The notes beneath the pieces were generated by a model that saw nothing but the letters and a program-made list of their open reading frames with translations, did no database searches and was not told the origin of the DNA. DNA of 64,000 nt from Metridium senile (taxonomy: Eukaryota > Cnidaria > Anthozoa > Actiniaria > Metridiidae): assembly GCA_949775045.1 (NCBI GenBank), contig OX459096.1, positions 41,084,959 to 41,148,958 on the forward strand, given 5' to 3'. How positions within the stretch are numbered: position 1 is the stretch's first letter; each line of letters starts with the position of its first letter. Positions 1-11,900 of this stretch are shown here, in pieces. The translations under genes and the position numbers were made by a program.

Positions 1-83
1 TAATTGTTTGTTTGTTTGTCTGTTTGTTTGTTTGTGTCTGTTTGTTTGCGGCGTTCGATTAGTCGGGCGGTCGATTGTTAGTT

Positions 84-240
84 AGTTAGTTAGTTAGTTA
101 GTTTGTTTGTTTGTTTGTTTGTTTGTTTGTTTGTTTGTTTGTTTGTTTGTTTGTTTGTTTGTTTGTTTGTTTGTTTGTTTGTTTGTTTGTTTGTTTGTTT
201 GTTTGTTTGTTTGTTTGTTTGTTTGTTTGTTTGTTTGTTT
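84..240. repeat. (GTTA)n then (GTTT)n microsatellite
   Basis: A short run of GTTA units passes into an almost perfect GTTT tetranucleotide array of about 140 bp. The long Lys/Gln/Thr/Asn open frame on the other strand is only the repeat translated and is not a gene. Between this array and position 640 the sequence is AT-rich with ATAC/ACAT dinucleotide-like stretches and shows no exon. Confidence 0.95.
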
Positions 241-639
241 AGGTACAAGCTGCCTACAATAACCTGTGAGGGCTAGTCTAGGTAGGCAGCTGATATACAA
301 TATATATAATAAAATTGTTGGAAAGAATTTTATGGACTAAAGTTTACAAATATAATTTGTAACATCTAATTACAAATAAACAAGAAATGAAGACAAAAAA
401 TAATGAAGACAAATATATACATATCTACATCCATGTAAGTACACATATACGTATACATTTACATATAGATATATACACATACACATAAACATACACATAC
501 ACACATATACACCATACATGTGTATTAAAAATATATAACTATCAATATAATTTAATATATGATTAACATGGTAATATATTATAACCAAAATTCAACATAT
601 ATTTTACTAATAATTTTATAAAATAATTAAAATATATCA

Positions 640-1455
640 CTATATTATGAACGAGTTCATTACTGTACAACAGAATATTTTTGTAATATGGAGTTCATCA
701 ATTCATTTTTAAATTTCTTTATTCCTAGTTTTTTAAAGTTTTCATCAATAGAATTCCAAATTTGGGTGCCAGAATATTTAATATTAAACTTTCCATAGTT
801 AGTTCTAGCTTTAGGAAGGGAAAATGTTGTTTTTGACGCAAGTCTAGTATTGTAAGAGTGTTTATCTTTCACACGTTGAAAAAAAGAGTCAAAAGTTTTT
901 TGAAGAACACCTAAGGAAAAGTTATACATAAAGATTGCAGTATGAAAATAAACTAAATCGAAAAGTTTTGAAATTTTTAGCCTAATAAATAGTGGGTTTG
1001 TGTGATCATTAAATTGCTTGAAGGTCATTATACGCAAGACTTTTTTGAAGCATAAACAAAGGGTTAAGATTTGACTCGTAGGTATGTCCCCAAACTATAA
1101 TTCCATATATAAGATATGGATATATTAATGAATAATAAAGAGATCGAAGAAGATCAAGATTGAGGTAATGACGAGCCTTGGCTATTACCCCAATGCTACG
1201 CTTAATCTTACTTGATATAAATGATACATGATTTTTCCATGAGAGATTTGAATCAAACATGATACCTAAATATTTGATTTGCTTATCTTGCTTCATTTTT
1301 TGGTCATTTATCTTAAATTGCACTTCATATGTTATTCTTTTTTGGAATGTATGAAAGATAACAAATGAGCTCTTATCTATGTTGAGTGAAAGTGAATTTA
1401 CACAAAGCCATGTATAGATGTTAGACAAGTGAATATTAACATTAGTTTCCATTTC
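640..1455 (-). mobile_element. 5'-truncated non-LTR retrotransposon (LINE), 3' end of ORF2
   Basis: Two adjacent minus-strand frames together look like the end of a LINE reverse transcriptase. The first (1452 to about 1009) has the post-palm region, including IKYLGIMFDSNLSWKNHV and the YPYLIYGIIVWG stretch typical of the RT thumb. The second (1037 to 660) has the C-terminal tail, with a YNTRLASK-like and an IWNSI-like motif. The frames overlap around 1010-1037, so at least one frameshift separates them. The RT catalytic motif and the endonuclease are absent, meaning a dead 5'-truncated copy. It lies left of the VWD exon of the minus-strand modular gene and is probably inside one of its introns. 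The clade cannot be assigned with confidence from this piece. Confidence 0.8.
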
Positions 1456-1567
1456 CTTTAAGCTTTTGATATTATGATACTGTGAGGAAATTCGTCATGG
1501 GAATTTTTTAGTTTAAAGTTCAGTCTTCATAATACTTTCATATAACAGTACGGTTTCGTTTTTTTAC

Positions 1568-4500
1568 CTGTCGAATACTTGGTAGAGTAGTCTTATACGG
1601 AAGGCTCTCAATCTTTCCATCAACTTTAACGACGTGGCTATTGTGGACTTTTTGGAACAGTTCAATTACTTTGCCAGGCATTATAACTTTGACTGTCTTC
1701 TTGCATGGTTTGTTAATGTCACAGTCTGGGTCGTTGATTAGGACAACTTGGAAATTGATGTTTGGGTCATCAATGTATAGCATGGTGTAAGAACATACTC
1801 CATAGAAGGCGTACTCGGTATGGTCAAAGGAACTGATGTGGGCACGTCCGTGTGCAACACAAAGACCAGGTTCTGCAGTAAAACGTATAACTAGTCATTA
1901 TTCTGCGCTATTTTGATTTATTTAGTATATATATATGCAAGCTTCATAGCAATAAATGTTTAACTAATATATTATTGTAAATAAATATATTATAAAAAAA
2001 CTCGATAGAAAATACAATACTGAATCACTGTCTTATTTTGCACATAGTCTAGCAATATTATTTAATAAGAGTACCAACGGAAACGTGATAAACAAATCAG
2101 TAATACAATTACATACCATTAGGAGTTGCAGGTAGATGTGTAGGCATTGGAGGAGGGGTCGTCTCTGGAGGTTCTGTAAGGAAATACATTAACAACTATT
2201 AAATCATCATTTTAGCCAATACAGGCTCTTTTATTGAATCAATGTTGTTAAAGTTCAAGTATTTTTGAAATCCAAACATTTGGTTAATCAATTTTAATAA
2301 AAGGGAGTGCAGTTAATATTCTACAGTGAATATATATTGTTTATTATTCATACATCCATTCATTCATTTATCAATCTATTCATTCATATATCAATTCATT
2401 CATCCATTCATTTATTTATTCATTTATCAATCTATTCATTCATATATCAATTCATTCATCCATTCATTTATTTATTCATTTATCAATCTATTCATTCATA
2501 TATCAATTCATTCATCCATTCATTTATTTATTCATTTATCAATCTATTCATTCATATATCAATTCATTCATCAATTCATTTATTTGTTCATTCATTAATC
2601 TATTCATCAATCCATTCATCAATCTATTCATTCATATATCAATTCATTCATCAATTCATTTATTTATTCATTTATCAATCTATTCATTCATATATCAATT
2701 CATTCATCAATTCATTTATTTGTTCATTTATCAATCTATTCATTCATATATCAATTCATTTATTTATTCATTCATCAATCTATTCATTCATACATCAATT
2801 CATTCATCAATTCATTTATTTATTCATTCATTCATTCATCAATCTATTCATTCATATATCAATTCATTCATCCATTCATTAATTTTTCATTTATCAACCT
2901 ATTCATTCATCCATTCATTCATTCATCAATCTATTCATTCATATATCAATTCATTCATCCATTCATTAATTTTTCATTTATCAATCTATTCATTCGTCGA
3001 CTTATTTATTCATTCAATTATTCATTTATTCATTTATTAATCCCGATTCACTTTACAATAATCCTTACCGATGCAACCCTTTCGACAGTCACTTTCTGTA
3101 GCAAAGCTGTTTTCATTTGCGTTGCAGCCAAGAAAGTTAAACTTTTTACAACTCTTGGTAGCATGATCATGATAATATCTCTCCGTGAAATGATCGCTGC
3201 CATAGCTATAATCAGCTGGATTCCACATCCTCTTACATACGTTGTTCGTCAATTCAGGCACTAGAAAGATAAATTATCAGTTATTAGTTAATAAAAATTA
3301 AATCTAATGATATTCGGTTATAATCAACCGTTATCAATATCTACAGAAGTTGTTGGGAATAGAAAGGAATAATAGCAAATAAAATAAGTAAATAATATAG
3401 GAATATGTAATCGTACACTAGATAATAACTATCCATTATCGCACACTGAAGTTTTGGTAATCCATTCATACAAATGTTCTAATACAAATGGATGGGTATA
3501 AAATTCTGTCTCAAACACTTTTTACTCGGTAGGCGCAAAAAATTGATTTCTTGAATATTTCTACAAACGTTAACAATAAAAACAACCTGCTATTGAGTAG
3601 ATTAAAATATTTACCCAACGGGCGAATCAAAAAAAGACGCCTTGTTATGGTGCTTATTGTCCTTTACTGTATTGTTGTATATATAATAATGATAATAATA
3701 ATGATGATGATGATGATGATGATAACGTCTCAATCTTCTAGCTGGACGCAGTGCGCGCGCCCTACTAATCGGGGAGACTCACTCACACTAACTACCTCTA
3801 CGTTTTTAATATTTTGCTCACAACTCGGCTCACATGTTCATTTGTATTGTATTGTACTTACCACAATATCTTTCACAAGCAGCTTTTGTCACTGCCCGGG
3901 TTGGATTGGTACACTGATTCTGTAGATCTTTCAAGAATGCTAAGCATGTTTTGGTGGAATCACTGTTGCCTGACCAGTCCAACTTATCAATGTCCGATAC
4001 ACTAAGAGCAAGTCTTTCATCGACAATTTTGTTGCTGTAGCCAAGGGACACGGCCATGAGGCATTTGTTTTTTTCTACAAATAGAAAATGGTATATATAT
4101 AAAACATCTGCACAGGCAAAGGAATGATATTTCATTAAAAGCACACAAAAATTGAAAAGGAAAATGCAAATAAAATGAAATAAAGGATTTTTAATATTTT
4201 CAAATGGAAAGATTTTAAATATCTTTCACTGTATATAGTACATATATAAATCACATACACCTAATTGCAATAACATTGTCATATAAAAAAGAAAATTACA
4301 AAATAGGAATTAATTAAAAGACAAAAGAAGAAGTTCAGCTTGAGTAATCTACTGTTGTATTTTAATTAAGTCCTATTTTGTTATTTTCTTTTTTATATGA
4401 CAATGTTATTGCAGTTAGGTGTATATCAAGATACAAAATGGTTTACGTACGTGAACATCCGGATCCTGAGTATCCTGGGTAACAGACCGTATGAAGCTTA

Positions 4501-7500
4501 TTTTCCGTCAGGTTACGAAAACAATAACCTCGGTTACCAGGATCAGTATCACAGCTCGCTATTAACAAATATTACAACAATAGTAGATGATCAATTTAAT
4601 GATAATAACCATGATAGTGATGACGATGTAAAATTGTAACATGTAACAAAAATTATTTCATCATAAACATGCTGATTGTAATGATGACGATGATGATAAC
4701 AATGATGACGGTGATGATAACAATCGGATGATTGTAATGATGACGGTGATGATGATAACAATGATGATTGTAATGATGACGGTGATGATAACAATAATGA
4801 CGATGATGATAATAATCGGATGATTGTAATGATGACGGTGATGATAACAATCGGATGATTGTAATGATGACGGTGATGATGATAACAATGATGATTGTAA
4901 TGATGACGGTGATGGTAGCAAGGATGATTGTAATGATGACGGTGATGGTAGCAAGGATGATTGTAATGATGACGGTGATGGTAGCAAGGATGATTGTAAT
5001 GATGACGGTGATGGTAGCAAGGATGATTGTAATGATGACGGTGATGGTAGCAAGGATGATTGTAATGATGACGGTGGTGATAACAATGATGACCGTGATG
5101 ATGATAATGATCATTATAATGACGGTGTTGATCGACAATATGTTGACATCAATTTATACTTACAGACGTTACATGTTGGTCCCTCGTAGCCTTTTTTAAA
5201 ATCACAAGTACATGTGTTTGGTTTTGAACACGATCCGCCATTTTGACAAGATGGAATACACGATGCTATAAAAAAAATGAATTAATAGATAAATCATAAC
5301 ATTCAAAATATCTTAAATCACAACCTTCAACATATCTCAGCCTCGTTCCCAGGGCCTTCTCCATTTCCCGCCCCACCAAAAAGATAAGGGAGAAAGCCCT
5401 GGGAACGAGGTTGAACATATCTTAAATCACAACCTTCAACATATCTCAGCCTCGTTCCCAGGGCCTTCTCCATTTCCCGCCCCACCAAAAAGATAAGGGA
5501 GAAAGCCCTGGGAACGAGGTTGAACATATCTTAAATCACAACCTTTAACATATATTAAATCAGATCCTTTAACAATTATGAATTAAAATATGCACGATCA
5601 AACGTATTCATTACTTAATATAAACGGACGAATTGGAACGTGTGAATCAGTGAAATAGATAAACAGCCTTAAGTAAAGTTGGTCAACTAATTCAATTATG
5701 AATACGTTTAACGAATAAAAAACAGTCCAGTTAAACAAATTCACGCAATCATTTTAAAAAAAATTCAAAAAAGAATATACAAAAATAAAAAAAACAGGAA
5801 AAAATAATTTAATACCAAAAAGTACAAAAGCGAATAAATATCTTAACTTATCTTATAAAACTTTAACGAATAAAAAACAGTCCAGTTAAACAAATTCACG
5901 CAATCATTTAAAAGAAAATTCAAAAAAGAATATACAAAAAAAATACAAATTAATACAAAAAAGGACAAAAGCGAATAAATATCTTATCTTATCTTATAAA
6001 ACTTCAATTGTAAAAAACTGGCGAGAAGCTAGGCAAGACCAAATGCAATAAGGACTAACGAAATAAATTATCATAATTAATTTAAATTATCAAAATTTAT
6101 AGTACCACTTGGATCAAAAACAATAGAAATTTAAAATAAATTGGAAAGCGACAATGTATACATGAGAATGATTGTAAATAGAAAACTAACCAAATTTCAT
6201 TACAAATTGTGCATCTAAAGCTCATTAACCTAAAGAAATTTTGGGTTAAAATCTCAAAGAACAATAGGGTTGTATGTATGACGTCATACATACCAAATTT
6301 AAATGTTAAAAAACCTTGACAATTTTTATGTGTCTCATTTCGATGTAAGCAAAATATTGCTTCATAGTAATCATTCTTGTAATATAGATAGGTTTCAATA
6401 ACTTTAAATCTATTTTCAATTTTCATCGATTTTGGTCCAAGTGCCCCTTTATAGTATGATTTTATCTCAGATAAATAATTGTTAATGATACTTACCGTAA
6501 TTACAGAGGAAACCAAAGTATCCTGGTTGACATTCACAAGTATTTCTTAAAGGATCCTTGCAAACACCTCCATTTTGGCATGGTTTAGTACATACAGCTG
6601 TCATGGATAATAAACATCGTTTGAAAAAATGCATCTGCATAGATATACTGGTCTCATTGAAATCAATAATTAATCATACTTAGAAAAAACTAATTAAAAC
6701 TTGGTTTCTAGATCTGAGAAATAATATAGATGTCAATTTTGTGTATAATCAATTTGGAGTTTTCGCGTCAAAGTTTTGTTCCATAATGGATCTCCAAGTG
6801 TCGAAAATATAGATAAATAAATAAAATGTACATAATAATATTACTTCTAGTCCAGCTCTAAGCTGAACCTAAATAGGCTGAGATTACTCTCTGGTTTCTT
6901 GCTGCCAAAGCCGTCTTCCATAAACTGAATTCATTTAAATTAATTATCTCTATATCGTATGCTTTGGGATACAGCCAATTTAAAAAGGTTGTATACTGCT
7001 ATGAAATAAAAATTTGGAAATTCTAAAGTGAATTATATGGCGTTCTCACCTGTTTCACAGCTTTTTCCAGTGTAACCTTGTATACACTTACATGTGCCAT
7101 AGTCGCACACACCACTGTTTTTACATGATGGAACACAGGTCTCTGAATAGATAATATTTCAATAATATATATCATTAATGAAGAGATAATAATGGTAGCA
7201 GAACAGAGAGATAATAATGGTAGCAGAACAGAGAGGGGTGAAATTTGGCCTAAAATCAGACGAGGAATGACAAATAATGTGTTGGAGTTCCTTTTCTTGT
7301 TAACTAAAATTTGTTAATCTCAAATCTGACCTATCAATTGAAAATAAAACCCTATTTACTTTCAAATCAATTTGAGGTCCTGTAAAGTTCTTCCTCATAG
7401 TCACTTTACTTCATTGTTTTAATCAGTTGGGAAAAAAAAAACCATACCATTTGAAAGTTAGAGAAAGTGAGACGTAAGAAGTTTTAAAATCTTGATCAGT

Positions 7501-8921
7501 TAAGTTTTTGGGTAGCATAACAAAATATACCCTGGATGCCAGAGGTTTGAGAGTTTTTCGCGATTTAAAGTAGTTTCGAGGACTATTTTGTATGTATTTT
7601 GTTTGTTTGGTTAAGTAAAGAAAGTGAGCCCCTCTGGAACCAGGGTAAACAAAATAAGACTTTTGAAGAAGCACAAGAGGTTAGGTAGCCATTTTGACCA
7701 CGTTCTCAAGTGATTGACATTAATCTAAATAAATATGTGAAATTTGCTGGAATTTACTCATGGACAAACTTACTGAACTGACAGGAACCTCCATTGTACC
7801 CTGATGGACATTGACAAGTTGCATTCACACATGTTCCTCCATTTTGACAAGGAGTTGAGCAGCCTGTAAAGAAAACAAAATACTTTAGATATTATGATGA
7901 ATGCCATCGTCCCCTGGACGTTTCGTCTCCTATACAGAGCATTCGTCTTTTTTGTTATATACACCTATTTCAAAAATCGTTGTCGTTATCAACACTGCAG
8001 TCCACACTCTAAAGCCTGCTAAGGATGTCGGTAATATCAACATAATTTAAGATTTAGACGTATTTTAGACGCATTTTCAAGAAATATTTGTTTGATGATC
8101 TACCACTGCAACAACTTAAATCGATAAATCGATAGCAAGATAATAAATACCGAAGAGTGTGCACTGTAGCTTTGATTGCGACAACGATTTATATTGAAAT
8201 AGGTGTATACATTAAACCCACATTGATAAATGTCATAAAACAACTAGAGTTGACAGTGTTTTGAGTTTCTTTTGGATGAATAAAAGGATTTTCAAAGGCT
8301 ATAACTGAAATCGGTACTAGTTGGAGTCTAAACTCGTAGGTGAATAAGCGATAAAATAAGCGAATTACAAAACACTGTCGTATTATAAATCCTGTTTTAA
8401 GAAAAACGCCAGAAGTTAACTGGCCTTTCATATCTTTTAAGACATCGAAGGAAAAGGGTATGAAAGCATGTTATTTGAGAAACATTAAAATAATCGTCAG
8501 TTGAAAACCACTATCTATGCTAAATACACTCTTTAGTAATTTCTCGTCAAAAACAGTTGTGTAAATTTTACAACAAAAAATCACATCAATACTTTTTCGG
8601 TTTTTCATAAGATTAATTCAAAAAACAGTTACCGGTTCATTCATAAGATGATGATGATGATGATGATGATGATTATGATTATGATGGTGGTGATGGTGGT
8701 GATTATGATTATTATTATGGTTATGATTATGATTATGATTATGATTATGATTATGATTATGATTATGATTATGATTATGATTATGATTATGATTATGATT
8801 ATGATTATGATTATGATTATGATTATGATTATGATTATGATTATGATTATGATGATGATGATGATTATGATGGTGGTGATGATGATGATGATGATAATGA
8901 TGATTATGATGGTGGTGGTGG

Positions 8922-8952
<31 letters not shown>

Positions 8953-11900
8953 AATAATGATAATGATGATTATGATGGTGGTGATGGTGGTGATGGTGGT
9001 GATTGTGGTGATGATGATGATAATGATGATTATGATTATAATTATGATGGTTGTGGTGGCTGACAATGGTGATGATTGTTCTTGATCAAGAACAACGTGA
9101 TACCCTAATGGTCTTTGATAACTATGATGATAACTATGATGATAGTGGTCGGTGCTGACGATGGTGGTTTGCAAGGAAATAAACAAAAACCGGCAAATGC
9201 AACTGAGGAAAGAAAAACGACACTTCCTCGAGAGAACCCTCTAAGCATAATTCTTGTACCTGCTCTTTTCTGCACGGCATTAAAGCTTCGTTTGGCTGTC
9301 TCAGTAAAGCCACAGGCATCTTTACATTCTCTTTTGCTGTTGAAGATACCATTGCCAAGGTTTTCATCGGCGTCAAAGCTTGCTGTGCGAACACAAACAC
9401 CAAAACGCTTGCCAGTTGTCTTGCTTTTCACCACCAGCTTGTGGTAGTATTTGTCTCTCTTTGGCAGAAAGATTTCACAAGCTCTTTTGGATTGTTCGGA
9501 GTCTGAAAAGAAATAGGGAAATGTGAGTTCATTAGGTATAACATATCGGCGATATAGCTCGACTGGGGTTAAAAATCTAAAACTGATTCACGCCCTCTTT
9601 GATATTTTATGTCAACAAAAGTTGTTTTACTGTTTCAAAAGTTTGTCTTTATTTATGTATGATTTTCATATACCGTCAAAAAGAACCTTCAAGTTTAGTT
9701 AAATAGTTTTACAAATAATGCGACAAAAGAGTAAACGTTCTAAAAGTCAACAAATTAATCTTCTAGCTAAGGCTGCGTTCATTATGTATGACAGAGGGGG
9801 GGTAGGCAGGTAAAATTTTTAAATGCAAAAAAAAATCCCAACACCCCCTCAAAATTCTCAAAAAATTAACAATCCCCCCTCTCAAGAATAAAAATTTATC
9901 CACTCCCCCCTTGGTATCAACCCACTTTTCTGATAAAAAAATTAACATCCCCCTTTTCTTGTAAATGTTTTTCCAGATCCCCTCAATTTCCCCTGCCTCA
10001 CCCCCCCCCCCCCCCCCCTCTGCCATACATAATAAACGCAGCCTAAATAGGTTCACCATTTTAAGATTAGAGCGTAAATACTCACCACTGCAGGCAGCCA
10101 GACAGTCTTTGTGTGTTGTTTGCTTGCTAATATCAACATCATTTGCCTGATCTTGGATCAGAGTGACAAAATGATTCTGACATTCACCATCCAGGCTGTC
10201 TGCTAACTCCATCAGCTTATCAAAACGTTTGAACGCTCCTTCTGATGGTCGTGTCTCTTGGAAACATTTTGGTCCTACAACAACAAGACAGTTAGTGGCT
10301 TATAGTGAATGTTTTGCATATGCAGAGTTCACTGACAAATACTCTGAGTAATATTTAATATAGCAACATACAACAAACTATAGCAGGCATTATTTTATTC
10401 GGAGATACTAGCATATATCGCGAACCTGAAATTTATGTATGTTTGTATATATATTAATAGGAGGAAAGGGCGTCCATTGCTATTCTAAACAATATCACTG
10501 GCTTAAACAATATTCCATATTTCATTCTGCTCCCCCAATGAGATCGGTTGTTCTTGAAATGTATGATAATTAGCCCATTAGTTAAAATCACAATAATCAC
10601 AATTTTATCTTAAAAAACACAATTTTGTTATGCTATATTTTTATGTCATAAGACCACGCCTTTGAACAATTAATAATAAAATGTCTCACTCAATCGCTAC
10701 ATATTGCAAACACTGTGAACAATATTGATTCGTTTATCGTAGGATTAACAAGAAAACAAGAAAACTCACCTGCTGAACGAGTTGACAATTCTTTCTCAGC
10801 GGGAAAAAAATCATCAACTGAAAAAGGAAATCGAATGATATAACTTTAGTGACTAAAACTCCATTTAATTTGTTAGATTGTAAATATCAGATAGACCCCC
10901 TCGTTGAGCTCTTGCTCTTGGGGTTAATGTGTGAATAAATATGTTTATATAAAAACAACTATAGTGACAAGAGACGTCTGTAAAGAATTACAGTTTAGCC
11001 TTTAAGGGCATATTAGGGCAAATACTCATAACGCATTATTATTATTTGAACTAGATGCACTTAGTGCGTTTACTCAGGCTACGTCGTCGAGTAGTAATTG
11101 ATAGGTGGTTTACCAGCTGCATTACGTCATGTGTAATCTCGACACAACGATAGACACAGAGATAGAAAAGGTAAACCTAGACTCAGGCTTTCCTGCGGGG
11201 TAGCCTGATTAATAAATAACTTATCAGGACCTAACAAGTCAATCACCTTGGAAATTGGTCAGCGGTATAACAAGGAGGGGTTAAACACGCGGTTGAGATT
11301 TGTAAAAGGGCGGAAATGCTGATCTCTAAAAGGAACCAGAGTCTAGTGGGCGTGTCAGCGAACAGTTTTTACTTCTAAAGGGTTTTTTTCATGATCTCAT
11401 TTCGGGCATGATTCTTACTGTCGAAAACCCTTAAAGGGATCCTCCACTTAAAATGAACTTGAACTTATATGGTGATAAAAATTATGCTGATTTCAAATAT
11501 ATATCAAAATTTTTCATCAGACGATTTTTCGCGCGGACAAAACGGTTTTCATCAGAAGGTGCCACAGGGATCCCAACAATATTTTTTCTCGCATATTAAA
11601 CCGTTTTTTTTTTTCGCGCGAAAAATCGGCTGATGAAAATTTTTGATATATTTCCCTTTAAAGACCAGCTTTAAGATATGACCCCCTTCCTACGCGATTG
11701 AACATATATACCTTTAAATTCTAATTGGTTTTAAAATAATTAAATCCAATTGCAATGCCAAGTTTAAACCGGCTTTTTGAAAATAACAATTATAAAAGTC
11801 TATTAAATAGGGAAAATGTTTTTAGTTCTATGAATAAAGCAGGATATAAAAAGATATATTAGAGGATATTTTCAAAAATATTTCTTCAATTTTATCTGTG

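Noticed and set aside
2307..3040. Long His/Ile/Ser/Phe open frames
   Set aside because: They are translations of the ATTC/ATCA minisatellite; no start context, domain or splice support.
8641..9186. 181-codon poly-Ile frame and its Met-rich opposite
   Set aside because: Pure (GATTAT)n/(GATGAT)n microsatellite.
9763..10212. 149-codon minus frame starting in the Kunitz-like exon
   Set aside because: It reads through the splice donor into the Harbinger-like MITE; the real exon ends at 10086.
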